64,000 bases of DNA from Diphasiastrum complanatum. Taxonomy: Eukaryota; Streptophyta; Lycopodiopsida; Lycopodiales; Lycopodiaceae. The notes below the pieces were generated by a model. The model did not search any database. It saw only the letters and a list, made by a program, of their open reading frames with translations, and was not told the origin of the DNA. This document shows, in pieces, positions 48,384-60,289 of the stretch; positions within the stretch are counted from its first letter, which is position 1, and each line of letters begins with the position of its first letter. The position numbers and the translations under genes were made by a program. Where the stretch lies: positions 9,521,744-9,585,743 of the forward strand of contig CM055105.1 in the NCBI GenBank assembly GCA_029204225.1, given 5' to 3'.

Positions 48384-48393
48384 CCTTATATAG
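48384..48393 (-). promoter_or_regulatory. TATA box upstream of G3 extra ORF
   Basis: The minus strand reads CTATATAAGG, 235 bp before the ATG. G1 has the same box with matching flanks, so the extra ORF may have its own transcript. Inference only. Confidence 0.5.
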
Positions 48394-48575
48394 CGGAATT
48401 TAGAGTGCGTATTAGGTGAAATCCACTTTCCCTTGCTTAGTTCCACCCAAATTTTGGCAGGCACCTTTTTCACAAAATTCTAAGACCTTAGGGAAGTCTG
48501 CAAAAGTTCAAAAGGTGATTTGACTACTATGCGAAGGTTTTGCGAGGGTTCAGGCTGTCTGCGAGGGTTCAAGAT

Positions 48576-49500
48576 CCTTCTTTTGTAACCTGCGATCATG
48601 CCATGCCTTGCGTCTTTCCTTTTCAGCTGCCAGTGCGTGCACATCTAGTAAGCGTGTTTCACAGAGTTTATGCAGAGCTTCGTGGCGTAGTTGTAGAGAT
48701 TTGGACTCATTAAGATGTTGCCTGGTGGCAATGCTTAATGAAGGGATTAAAAACTCTACTGACATTACAGCATCCTAACCATATACCAATTGGAAGGGTG
48801 TTTGCTCAGTGCTTCTTTTATATGTTGTCCTGAATGCCCACAGTGTAGAATGCAACTTATGTTCTCAATCCGATTTGCTAGCTTCAACTGTTTTCGTGAG
48901 CACGCTACACAAGATCTTATTGGATGATTCTGCTTGCCCATTACCACTAGGATAATAAGGCGTAATGGTTCTGTGGATCACGAAGAATTCCTCCAACAGG
49001 ACCTTGATGGTCTCGTTGATGAAATGGCTTCCGCGATTGCTGACTAGCTCCACCGGGCATCCGAAGCATATAATGATATTTTCATAAAGGAACTTGGCAG
49101 TGGTCCTAGCATCAGCTACTCTTATTACCTTGGCTTCGACCCATTTGGTGAGGTAGTCTATGGCTACGATTATGTATCGAGCCTAGGAACTCCTTGCTGC
49201 AAGGTGAATTGGACCGATATAATCCAATCCCCACTTCTCCAATGGTGCTTGGGCTAAGACCGGGTGTAGTAAGTCGTAATTTAATCTCGTTGGTCTCCTT
49301 GCCCTTTGGCACACATCACACTTTTTCAAGTATTCCTCTGTATCCTTATGAATCATTGGCCACCAACATCCTGATTGCAAGATCTTGCCCCCCACCCATG
49401 CCTTCATGTGGAAGCGAAATGATCTGGGTGGCCTCATGAGGAAGAATACACCGCCGAAGAATTTCATCTGGACCTCTTCGATACAACTGGCCGGCAATCA
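48576..49500 (-). pseudogene. Gypsy G3 integrase, C-terminus deleted
   Basis: Contains the CDVCQRARR half of the zinc finger; the second His was lost in a 26-bp deletion near 49390 relative to G1. Then come GLDYIGPI with the first catalytic Asp, LTKWVEA, VELVSNRGSHFINE with Asn instead of the second Asp, and NGQAESSNK with the Glu. Stops: TAG at 49183-49185, where G1 has CAG, and TAG at 48775-48777, shared with G1. At 48575 the coding sequence jumps over the GPY/F module and about 0.9 kb present in G1. Confidence 0.85.
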
Positions 49501-49583
49501 GTTTATAAGGTCTAGCCTTTAAGATCAATTTCTGCTGTTCCGCCTTTGGTAAAGATTTGTCTGGTTGGCCGCGCATTAGATAT

Positions 49584-50990
49584 TCAACAATGTTGGCAGC
49601 CCATTCTGGTACTGTGTCCATTGTAAAATAGGGCAGCATCTACCAACTCATCGTCGGGTTGGGTTGCAATCTTTTTTCCTTTGATTTGTGACACGTAATC
49701 TGCCATGTAATGTTGTTTTCTCTTGCAAACTACTATTCGAAAATCAAACTCCAACAACAGAAGTAGCCCTTTGGTGATTCTTCTGGTGTTGCAAGTTTTA
49801 TTAACGAGATAGAGCAAGGGTTGATGGTCTGTATAAAAAGCAAAATGTGTGGCCATCAAGTAGTGTCAAAATTTCTTAACCGCATAGATCATTGCCAATG
49901 CTTCCCGCTCTGTGGTTGAATAATTCATTTCGGTATCATTGAGTTGTCGGCTTGCAAATCGGACTGAAAAATCCTTTTTGTGTTCACCTGGTTGGGTTAA
50001 GACTGCTCCAACTGCATACTTCGATGCATCCGTATGCACGTGGAACTCAATGGACCAATTGGGTGGGCGTAAGATTGGTGTTGAAACCAATGCATTCTTA
50101 AGCTTTTGAAAAGCCTTTAGGACTTTCTCGTTCCAATGTGGATCCATTGTGAGTTTGTAAATTGGTCGGGCTAACTTCGCAAAATCAAAAATGAAGATCC
50201 TATAATAGTTAGCATGACCCATGAAAATGTAAACCTCGCGGATCGTCCTCGGTGGTGGTAGATCAACAATGATTCTGATCTCAGATAGATCTGTGACGAT
50301 TCCGTGTCTTGACACTATATGGCCGATAATCAAACCATGTGTCACCCAGAATTGACATTTTTCTGGATTCAAGAAGATCTGGTATTCACGGCATTTTTGT
50401 AACACCTTCTCCAAGTTGGATAAGTGTTCTGAGTCTGGTCCATGCACGCACAGATCGTCCAAGAAATCTTCCAAAAAATTTTGCAAATAATTTTTGAATG
50501 CCACCTGCATGACTCGTTGGAAAGTTCTTGGGGCATTGCAAAGTCCGAATGACATCACTTTATAGGCATAGGTTCCCCATTCCGTGGCGAATGCTATTTT
50601 GTGTTGGTCTTGGGGGGCTATCTTTACTTGATTGTAGCCGCTGAAGCCGTCTAGGAAACTGTAGGCTTCGGCGCCAGCTACCCTGTCGAGGACACTTTCC
50701 GTAAATGGTAAAGAAAAATGGTCCTTTTTGGTGATTACAAAAAGCGCCTTCAGATTCACACAAATCCACATTTTGTCGTTCTTCTTGGGTACTATAACTA
50801 TCGGTGATACCCATTCCGTGTGCTCGAATTCATAGATGACATCTGCATCCATCAGCTTCTGCAACTCATGCTTAATTAGTTCTATATAATTCAAGTTGCA
50901 GTGGTAATAACGACTTACCTTGGGGACTGCTCCGTCGTTGGACTACTATTGGTGGAATGCCCTTAAGATCACTGTAACTCCAGGCAAAAC
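49584..50990 (-). pseudogene. Gypsy G3 reverse transcriptase and RNase H
   Basis: The 342-codon frame (50894-49866) holds WVSPIVIVPKKNDKMWICVN, YSFLDGFSGYNQVKIAPQD, FGLCNAPRTFQRVM and FLDDLCVHGP (catalytic box 50454-50465). The thumb has NPEKCQFW, and RNase H starts with FHVHTDASKYAVGAVL. After a TGA where Trp is expected at 49866, the same frame continues with HFAFYTDHQPLLYLVNK. The F-x-DD box and block order fit the OTA clade. A 20-bp deletion near 50935 breaks the RT start. Confidence 0.9.
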
Positions 50991-51045
50991 AGTCTTTATA
51001 CTCCACCAACAATGATCGTAGTCTCTTGAACTGTGTGGGTGTTAA

Positions 51046-52093
51046 CTACTCTCCCACATGCACTATCTTTTCTTCTTCACCTGGCTCGGCAAGGTTCATC
51101 GGTTGTGTTCGCGCAGGTCCCTCGAAGACTTGTTTCGCTGGTGCTTGACTTTGTTCAGATTCTCTCTGGGCTTGCGACATCATGATTATCATGTCGTCCA
51201 AGGTATAGTTCTTGAAAGTCTCAGTCATCTCGTGAATTGGTGCTCATCGAGATTCCTCTTTCAGCATATTGATCTTAGCCTGACTGGTCATTCTTTTATT
51301 TTCTGTCACCTGTGTAAAAGATGACGCTGTATCTGAGTCCAACTTGATTGACTTCAAGGATTCCAATACTTTTTTTTTGCTCTTTTTTGTCATCTTGGTG
51401 GATTCGTCCTTGTTGTCCTTCATCGGGACTGTCGTGACATTCGTCTCATGGTTGTGAATATCCACATCCACTGTAGCTACCGCCTCATCAGGTAGATCAC
51501 TCCAACGGATCACCTGGTTGTAGCGCTGCTTCAACCGATTCTTCTTATTCGCAGGTGCCTTGGGTGGATCGATCCTTGAGACCTTCACCATAGCAGACTT
51601 TTGCGGTGGTTGAGCTGGTACTTTCCTGATTTCGTAACGATTTGGATCCATGTGGTGTAGGACCTGTTCATTAGTCAGTTTAATCTCTTTATTATAAGTT
51701 AGATCATGTTGCCAAGGGACCAAATCATCGTCCACTGGGTTCTCAATAGGTTCCTCTGACAGCCATGCTACGTTTATCATATTCACCCCAAATGTGATGG
51801 GTGTGTCCATAGTGTAACACTTGGGTGAAGATGTACTAGGTTCTAGATCTGATTCATATTGACATTCCTGGTAGTTAATAGTTGCTAATGCATCCATCCA
51901 TATCACGACATCTGTCTCTGATGATAGTGACCCCCCTTGGCTGCCCTTGGGCGATCAATTGTGTGATCTGTCGTGGATGATCCGTCATCAGCTTTGGGTG
52001 CAATAGGTTTCACCGCCCATGTGGTTGGGTCAACCTTTACAACCTGCTCTCTGTTCTTGAAGGTGAGTTTCCCCGTACCCTAGTTGTGTACTA
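51046..52093 (-). pseudogene. Gypsy G3 protease-RT linker
   Basis: Charged, low-conservation linker (51906-51244 and 51228-51046) homologous to 38735-38116 of G2. It contains YTLDDMIIMMSQAQRESEQ and the WSDLPDEAVATVDVDI piece. The copia F insertion separates it from the protease; the five bases TACTA at 52089-52093 are the left target duplication. Confidence 0.75.
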
Positions 52094-52740
52094 TGTGAAA
52101 GATTTTAGATCCTTAAGATACAATCTACTTGAATGATCTTTGGTTAGAAAGAGAAATACACTACCAATTTCACCAATGTAGAAAAATCAGCATCTACACA
52201 CAATTTGAGATGCAAATAGTAATAGAACTTGATCAAACTTGAATGAAATGATTATGTACTGTTGCTGTCCATACAAAACCAGCAAGCTATTGTATTTCAC
52301 ACGTGTGGATCCAAAAATAACAAATATAGATCATTCTACACATAGAATTGCAAGCAATCACCAAAGTGCACCAATGGATAGTAGAACCCAAGATAACCAT
52401 GTATAAGCATGAAATGAGATAGAGAAGAGAGAAGGTGACTCTCTCCACGAGTTACATCCTTTTATAACAGGTCCAAACCCTATTTGGCCACTTGGCTTTT
52501 CCACCAAAATGCTAACCTTACCAATTTTGGGTCTAGATTCAATGTACCCAACTTATTCAAATTGAATCTACTCAAACTCACATTCTATCTTTCCCACACT
52601 TTCAAAAAGTGTTTATTCAAATGAAATTTAGACTAATGAACTTTGAAAAGTCAACCTCTAAGTCTAAAACAAGTTTTGGCCTCAATATGCCAAATATGAA
52701 AATATTGCAAAATGTGATGAAATTAGTTGAATCTTTCACA
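52094..52740 (-). repeat. 3' LTR of copia F
   Basis: Bounded by TGTGAAAGAT and ATCTTTCACA, perfect inverted ends. Contains CACACGTGTG at 52298-52307 and a minus-strand TATAAAAGG near 52458-52466. Confidence 0.95.
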
Positions 52741-54133
52741 CACTCTCTTCAACTAGTTTTAGCATAGACTTTGATAATACTCCAAGTGAAGTCCTATGCT
52801 TCATGAACAAGTCTTTTCCCAATGCTTTGGTGAAGATATCAGCTACACATTCCCTTGAAGACACATGTTGAAGCTTCAACTCCTTTGCAATGACTCGCTC
52901 CCTCACAAAATGATATTGTATCTCAATATGCTTGCTCCTAGCATGAAAGATAGGATTGGATGCCATTCTTTGGGATAATTGATTGTCATAAAAGATGATT
53001 GGACTCTCGGAAAAATCCAGCAAGTGAAGATCCTTGATCATCATTTTGATCCATATCATCTCCTTTGTGCAATGTGTAAGAGCTTTGTACTCGGCCTCAC
53101 TAGATGACAATGAGATAGTGGCTTGTTTCTTTGGCATCCATGATATAGCTCCATCACCTACGAAAATACAATAAGCACTAATGGATTTCCTATCCATTAC
53201 ATCTCCAGCATAGTCCGAATCTAAAAATCCAAAAAGATTAGGTGATGATCCCTCATACAATATGCCAAAATCTCGAGTTCCAATGATGTACCTCAAAACT
53301 CGCTTTCCTAGCTTACAATGCTCCTCACTAGGATCTTGCATGAATTGACTCAATCTTCCAACACAATAGCTTAGATCAGGTCTATTAATGGTTAGATAGA
53401 TGAGTGAATCAACTAGCTTTCTATAGAGAGTAATGTCCTCGAAGGATCTTTCATTACCTCTTATAGTTAGCTTTACATGAGACTCCATAGGTGTATCAAT
53501 AGCTTTTGCATCTACCATATGAAATCTTTCTAGAATAGAATTAGCATACTTCTCTTGACAAATGAAAGTAGATTGAGAAGATCTAATGATTTCTATTCCT
53601 AAAATGTAATGCAAATTACCAAGATCATGCACCTCAAACTCATTCTTGATATCCTCCACATCTTGATCGTCTCCTCCACTCAAGATGATATCATCCACAT
53701 AGATTAGCAAGATGGTAACATCATTTCCAGCAAACCTATAATAAAGTGAATGATCATACTCACCCATAACAAAGCCTTGAGAGAGTAAAAAAGTGTTAAG
53801 CTTAGCATACCAACTCCTTGGTGCTTGCGTCAGGCCATACAAACTCTTTTGTAGAAGACACACATGATTTGGCTTTGTTGATGAAATGTAGCTCTCGGGT
53901 TGCTCCATGTATATTTCCTCCTCAAGATCACCATTCAAGAATGCATTTGAAATGTCCATTTGCCATAGATCCCATCCATAAAGTGTAGCAAGTGAAATGA
54001 TGACTCGAATGCTTACCATCTTTGCCACGGTTGCAAAGGTCTCACCATAGTCAATTCCTTGTTGTTGAGCATATCCTTTTGCCACTAACCTTGCCTTGTA
54101 CTTGTTGATAGATCCATCTTGGTTTGTCTTCAC
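52736..54133 (-). pseudogene. Copia F reverse transcriptase and RNase H
   Basis: A 465-codon open frame with all expected blocks: YKARLVAKGYAQQQGIDYGE, MDISNAFLNGDLEEEIYM, SLYGLTQAPRSWYAKL, the catalytic YVDD near residue 145, DLGNLHYILGIEI, INRPDLSYCVGRLSQFM, then RNase H with LDSDYAGD, SSSEAEYKAL, FYDNQLS and HARSKHIEIQYHFVRE, ending ADIFTKALGKD. It is separated from the integrase frame only by one TGA at 54134-54136 region (CK-stop-IF), where copia elements have Trp. The frame stop falls just inside the LTR. Confidence 0.9.
52741..52753 (-). other. Polypurine tract of copia F
   Basis: The minus strand reads GTTGAAGAGAGTG immediately before the 3' LTR. Confidence 0.8.
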
Positions 54134-54142
54134 CTTGAAGAT

Positions 54143-55588
54143 TCATTTGCATCCAACAGCTTTCTTGTCCTTAGGCAACTCCACCAATCTCCATGTTCCA
54201 TTCTTCATAAGAGCTTGATACTCGAGATCCATTGCTTGGATCCACTCCTCTTCTTTCCTTGCTTGATCTACACTTGTAGGCTCATCCAAAGAGGTTAGGA
54301 AAGCAACGTAATTTCCAAAAACTACTTGCTTACCCTTTTGATCATATGTGAGCCTTGAAGGTACTTGTCTTTCTCTTGATGTTCTCCTTGGCTTTTGACT
54401 TGATGAAGGTTCATCATCACCACCATCCAAAGTAGGATCATTCTCATCAACATCAAGAATATTAGATCCATCTACTTTACCATCAATTATGCTTGAAGAC
54501 ACCTTTGGAATGTTCCCCTCATAAAAAATGACATCTCTACCAACAATCACTTTGTTAGTAGAAGGAATGTAAACCTTGTAGGCTTTACTCACCTCACTAT
54601 ATCCAACAAAAATACCTATTCTTGAAGATGGATCCTCCTTGGTCTTATCATCAAGAGTAATGTTGACATAGCATGTGCATCCAAAGGTTCTTAGAAAGTT
54701 GACACTCGGCCTCCTCTTGAATAGCATCTCAAAAGGTGTCCTTCCATCCAAAATAGCACTCGGCCACCTATTGCACAAGAAATTGGCACACAACAAAGCT
54801 TGATCCCAAAATGGTTTGTCAAGATTAGCACTTAACCTCAGAGCTTTAGCACTTTCACATAAAGTCCTATTCTTCCTTTCAGCCATTCCATTTTGTTGTG
54901 GGGTCCTTGATGTTGTATACTCCCTCTTGATCCCATGCTCATCACAAAAGGCCTTGAACTTGTTAGATATGTACTCACCACCATTGTCACCTCTCAAGCA
55001 CTTGATCTTTGTGGAAAATTGGTTCTCCTTTGCATTCTTGAACTTGACAAAGACATCATACACTTCATCCTTGATCTTTAGTAGATAGATCCAACAAAAT
55101 CTACTAAAATCATCAATGAATGTTACATACATCTTAGCTCCACTATTGCTAATTGTAGTAAATCCATGAATATCCGAATGTACAAGTTGAAAAGGCTTTG
55201 TAGATCTAGAAATAGATCTAGTATAAGGTAGTCTATGTGACTTAGACAAAGCACAAGACTCACAAACATGCTTGACATTACTTAAGGAACTTGGAAGACC
55301 AATCACAACCTTCTTCCTTGCCATTACCTCCAATGACTTGAAGTTGAGGTGTCTCATCCTTTTGTGCCAAACCTCTTGAATAGAAATTTGCTCCCTTTCA
55401 ACACATCCAACTTGGTTAGCAATAGCACAAGCATCAAGTTTGAACAACTTCCCTTGTCTTTTACCTTTTCCAATCAAGACATCCTTCCTTTTGATCAAAC
55501 AAGCATCTCCATTAAACTCCACCTGGAGGCCCTTACTTAGCATTTGACTCACACTAAGCAAATTCTTGGTAATAGATGGAATAAACAT
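54143..55588 (-). pseudogene. Copia F integrase
   Basis: A 481-codon frame. It has the HHCC finger (HKRMRH ... CESC), the core with VHSDIHG, RGDNGGEYIS and MAERKNR (the three catalytic acidic residues all present), then FEMLFKRRP, FLRTFGCTCYV, GIFVGYSEVSKAYKVY and RDVIFYEG, and a linker into RT ending AVGCK before a TGA. The junction with protease has lost about 25 codons and is out of frame. Confidence 0.9.
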
Positions 55589-56507
55589 TGGCCTTGTAGA
55601 TCACCCTCTTGTCATCTCCATATGCCAACAAAGAAGTGAAGTACTCTTTGTGAAAGGTCATGTGTGAACTTGCTCCACTATCAATCCACCAAGGATCTAG
55701 ATCTCCATCTTTGCTTGTCTCCTTGATCTCTCTTCTTCTTGTAGCACTCACTTGCAAAGTGTCCTTTGATGCCACAATAGAAGCACTTGAGCTTTAATCT
55801 ATCCTTCTTTTTGCCACTTGAAAAAGCATCCACTTGATCTTGCCTTTTAGACCACTTGCTTTTGGTTTTGCCCTTGAATTTGCCCTTTGTGAACATAGCA
55901 TCCTCTTGAAGTGTCGATGTAGATCCACCTCTTACTTGAAGCCTATATTCCTCATTGATCAAGATCTCTTGAAGATCCATCAAACTTGGCAAAGTCTTTT
56001 GAATAGCAATACTTTGAACAATGTTAGTATGAGCATCCAATAAGCCATTAATAATCACTTAAATAAGCTCTCCTTCCTTAATGCTTTCATCTATGCAAGC
56101 TAATTCATCATTCAATGCTTTCATTCTCAAAACAAAAGTACTTGGACTTTCTTCATTCTTTTGCAAACAAGAAAAGATTTGTCTTCTTAGAGTCAACACT
56201 CTAGAAGTAGACTTGGATTCATAAAGCTTCTTCAATGAATTCCAAGCTTCCAAAGATGATGTGCACTTACCAACTTCCTTGAGAAGTTCATTGGTAACAT
56301 TCATCTTTATCATGTGTAGAGCCTTCTTGGCCCTCTTGTCATACCTCAATTGATCTTGTTGTGTTGCTGGTCTCTCTCCAAGCCTACAACAATATCCAAA
56401 ATATCATTCATCTCAAGAAGTGACTCCATCCTTACTTTCCACAATGAATAGTTACTTGAGGTAAGCCTATCATTGGCTTCCAACATGACTCCAATTGCGG
56501 TTGCCAT
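55554..56507 (-). pseudogene. gag-pr: Copia F gag and protease
   Basis: The ATG at 56505-56507 starts the same product as copia B (GVMLEANDRLTSS). Lesions in order: a one-base loss near 56375 shifts the frame; TAA at 56059-56061 region after KEGELI; and a deletion after GDKQ (about 55725) that removes the stretch present in B before the protease. The knuckle CFYCGIKGHFASEC is intact, as is the protease site WWIDSGASSHM. A further deletion joins the protease to VFIPSITKNLLS of integrase. Confidence 0.85.
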
Positions 56508-57096
56508 GTAGCAATGACCTGATCTTCTCTTTCAACCTGCTTCGATGCACAAAGCACTTCTTTGAACAACAACAAATGCTTTCAAAAGAAATCACCAAGA
56601 TTTGAAACTATCTCACAAATTCTCTTCTAGCACTTATCCAAGCAAATCAACACATAGAATCATGGAATCTTGATCAACCTATGATCCATCCTCAATCCAA
56701 TGACTTTTGCCACTTCCTAAGATTGAAATACACTCAAATGAAGTCCAAAAACCTCACTATCTAGAGATCCAATCAAAATTAGGGTTTTGACAAAATCACA
56801 AAGAATTGACTATTCCAAATCTACATGCAAATGCTGAAAATTTGATATGCAATTTATAAGTCACCACTTAGGCTAAACCAATGATCCAAAAATTGGCCAA
56901 ATCCAGTATGTGAATTCAAAAATCGAAATTGAACAAGTATATTGACCTATTTAGTGTTTTGATCTACAAAAGATCCAATCTACAAAAGCAAAAAATCCGA
57001 TTTTGGTGTAGAATCCTCTCTAGCATGCTCTAGACTTGATATCTTCACCAAATCATTGATAGATCTGATTTTCTCCTTCATAACCTGAAACACAAG

Positions 57097-57108
57097 CTCT
57101 GACACCAT
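57097..57108 (-). other. Primer-binding site of copia F
   Basis: The minus strand reads TGGTGTCAGAGC, one base different from the TGGTATCAGAGC of A and B, and abuts the 5' LTR. Confidence 0.9.
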
Positions 57109-57758
57109 GTGAAAGATTTCAGATCCTTAAGATCCAATCTACTTGAATGATCTTTGGTTAGAAAGAGAAATACACTACCAATTTCACCAATGTAGAAAAA
57201 TCAGCATCTACACACAATTTGAGATGCAAACACTAATAGAACTTGATCAAACTTGAATGAAATGATTATGTACTATTGCTGTCCGTAGAAAACCAGCAAG
57301 CTACTATATTTCACACGTGTGGATCCAAAAATAACAAATATAGATCATTCTACACATAGAATTGCAAGCAATCACCAAGATAGTGCACCAATGGATAGTA
57401 GAACCCAAGAGAACCATGTATAAGCATGAAATGAGATAGAGAAGAGAGAAGTTGACTCTCTCCACGAGTTACATCCTTTTATAACAGGTCCAAACCCTAT
57501 TTGGCCACTTGGCTTTCCCACCAAAATGCTAACCCTACCAATTTTGGGTCTAGATTCAATATACCCAACTTATTCAAATTGAATCTACTCAAACTCGCAT
57601 CCTATCTTTCCCACACTTTTAAAAAGTGTTTATTCAAATGAAATTCAGACTAATGAACTTTGAAAAGTCAACCTCTAAGTCTAAAACAAGTTTTGGCCTC
57701 AAATATGCCAAATATGAAAATATTGCAAAATGTGATGAAACTAGTTGAATCTTTCACA
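57109..57758 (-). repeat. 5' LTR of copia F
   Basis: 650 bp with the same inverted ends as the 3' LTR. TATAAAAGG on the minus strand at 57475-57483 and CACACGTGTG at 57312-57321. Confidence 0.95.
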
Positions 57759-57762
57759 TACT

Positions 57763-58328
57763 ACTTGCGTAGTCCTCAACCATGGTCTTCCCAGTAAAAC
57801 ACGGTATGCAGATGGAAATTCAGGTATATCCATGACTACAAAGGTAATCACAAACTGCATGCCCACTATCTTTACAAGGATATCGGCAACTACACCTTTT
57901 GGTTTCACACAAGATTGATCTGCTAGCTTGATGGCAAATCTTGTTGGCTTCAATGCTTGTAAACCCCATTTTTCGTACAAAGTAGTGAAGATCAAATTGA
58001 CACCCGATCCTCCATCTACCACTTCTGCCTCGTCCTCGTATCTCTTGTGTTTGATTGGCAAAGTGATGTTGTGTTCCTCACTTTTCCATGCTGCTCCGAT
58101 GTGGAGGATGTTACTTGTTTCTTCATAGCCCATACAATATATGGGCTCAGGCGCTTTTGGATCCTCATCCGCTTTGGCCCATTCAGGTAGTAGGCTTTTC
58201 GCTTGTGGTGCAATCCGCAGTAGTTCTCTAAGTGGTAAACTAACACGGCTTGACAGTAAAAGTGCGAGCCTTTCAGTGCATGGTTCCTCGGACTCCACCA
58301 TGTGAAAAGGTGCTTCGTGTTCGTGCAA
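57763..58328 (-). pseudogene. Gypsy G3 aspartic protease
   Basis: Protease-like frame of about 195 codons. The active-site strip near residue 103 reads VVDGGSGVNLI, so the usual Ser/Thr after Asp is Gly. ILVKIVGMQFVITFVVMDIP and LLGRPWLRTTQ complete the fold. The frame is interrupted by the copia F insertion immediately after GRPWLRTTQV. G8 has LDSGSGVN at the same place, so the Gly here is probably a mutation or family variant. Confidence 0.75.
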
Positions 58329-58523
58329 CCGATCATTCTAATCAGTGCGCAGTGGTGAGCCCGTTTGCGATTCTCGTTCGACGCCAACTGGAGATTCCAC
58401 AGGATTATCTCTTTCTTGTTCTTTTTCCTCTACTTGTGCTTTTTGTACCCAATGTCTTATTTTCTGGTATTGTCTTCTTTTTCTTCTCACATTCGGATAT
58501 GGCGCTAAAGTCAGGGATAATCG

Positions 58524-60264
58524 TCAGCGACCGATGGTGGTGGTGAGGGAGCCACTTTCTTTCTCTTCTGTGCTCACGTAACATCTAACACATGAGCATG
58601 AATTATCGTCCTTCCGATGGCATCCTTGCTGGAACTGCTGGTTGCTATATTGCAATGAGGTGCAGCGGTGCACTGGTTCCAAGTTTAAATGGACAATTCT
58701 TGTAACAGTGTCGATAACCGCATTCTCAGCATAAGGATGTATATTGTCCCTTGTAGGAACATTCTGCAATTCTGTGTCCTTCGCCGCATCCGTACCAACC
58801 GTAATTTCTTTCGCCTTGACGCTGAGTTTGAGCTGCATAGGCCGCAATATATTCATTTATAGCAGGATCCATAAATGATTCATCCGGTCCATACCATTGT
58901 TGTTGTTCAGGTTAAGGTGGCATTTGCATCTCTAGTTTTGCTGCTATCAGGTTTAGATGGGCCACTTGTTGATTGGCTGGCCTTGGTGGAGCAGGTAAGG
59001 CCATACACTGTGGTTGATCTGGGGTGTCGTACCTTGGTGCCGCGTTGAGTGCCCCTTGATGGTAAGGATAGGAAGTCTGATAAGGACTTCTCTTCTGTTG
59101 AACAATTCGGGGGTTGAACGGGCAAAATGCCATATCGTGCAATGTTGCATTGCATAGATGGCAGAGACTATGTGTTAGTCTCAGATTTTGCTTTAGGACT
59201 GAACACTCGTTCATTGTATGGTTTTGCATGCACACTAAACACCATACATTTTCTCGTCTTGGATATCGCAGCTGGTTTGGTTCCGGTTCATGTGGCGTTA
59301 CTGCTATAGCTCCTTGTAAGGCCTTCAGTTTTTGGTCAAACTACACCGTAAGTTGCTCCATCTGTTGTTTGTGTAATTTTGTCATTTGCTCCAACAACAG
59401 TTTCGTGGATAGAGCATATGCGTTTGATGATGATGATGCAATCGAGGGAGTAGGGGTGTGGGTGGATGGATATTCATCGTCAGATCCCTCATCCTCTTCC
59501 CTGATGGCATCTTCCATAGCTTCTTGCAGAGTAGCGTACTGCTCCCGTCGTTTCAGTTCTCTTCTGATGCTTCGTGGTAGTCCGGCTAGGAACCACATGA
59601 TCACCGCATGATCAGGAGTTAGGGCTGCATTGCACTCGGATCGTAAGTGTTTGACCTGCTCAATATAGTCCCTGACCCTTTCTCATTTTCCCATCTTGAC
59701 TTTGCTCAACAGGAGGAACGAGTCTTATAGGAACTTTCTTGGTTTAAAGCGCGTAATGAGAGCTGTCTTAACTGCTTCCTAGGTGGATTTTTCTTCCTCT
59801 GACAGGTTAAAAAACCAATCCTGAGCCACTACCAATAAGGACATGGGGAACTTGATCCGACGGTTGGAACATTCGCTATGCTCTTCGAAAGTCTGTAAAA
59901 CCCTGACAATATTAGCTTCTCCACAGGTGTCCGTTCACTATAGATTTCACAAGCTTGCTCGTAGATCTGGAGGAATCGGATGGGGTCTGAAGACCTGTCA
60001 TATTTTGGTATTTCCATTCATGGTGCTCTCTGGACTGCTTGCAAGGGAGCAACAAGTACGGGTTGGCCCATTGGATCCATTAGTGCTGGTTCCGGTTTTG
60101 CCTCTTGTTGCACAACTGCTAATCTGGGAAGGTGTGGTGCTTGATTTGCTATCCTTCGTGCTATTGATCGTCCCAATCTCAGATTCATCCGATGGTGGGT
60201 TCCAAATTGATTGGATCTTGCTTATACAGTAGGATGCAGTCTGGATCTCTAAGGATTTGATCAA
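58524..60264 (-). pseudogene. gag: Gypsy G3 gag
   Basis: Homologous to G2 gag. MEIPKYDRSSDPIRFLQIYE (60017) starts the capsid block; LAGLPRSIRRELKRREQYA and AIREEDEGSDDEYP follow (59604-59341). Then come knuckles around CMQNHTMNEC and CHLCNATLHDMAFC (59235-59100), and further knuckle-like pieces YGCGEGHRIAEC and CGYRHCYKNC in another frame near 58780-58700. Frameshifts and at least three stops separate them. Confidence 0.75.
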
Positions 60265-60289
60265 TCTAATCGGCCAGAAGTGAATTTTA

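Larger units (their letters stand above)
52094..57758 (-). mobile_element. Complete copia element F nested in gypsy G3
   Basis: 5665 bp with two LTRs, PBS, polypurine tract and a 5-bp target duplication TACTA (52089-52093 and 57759-57763). The LTRs (647 and 650 bp) differ at about twenty positions by eye, mostly transitions, so the insertion is not very recent. Gag, protease, integrase, RT and RNase H are in copia order, but the coding sequence has several disabling lesions. The LTR promoter and gag match copia B. Confidence 0.95.
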
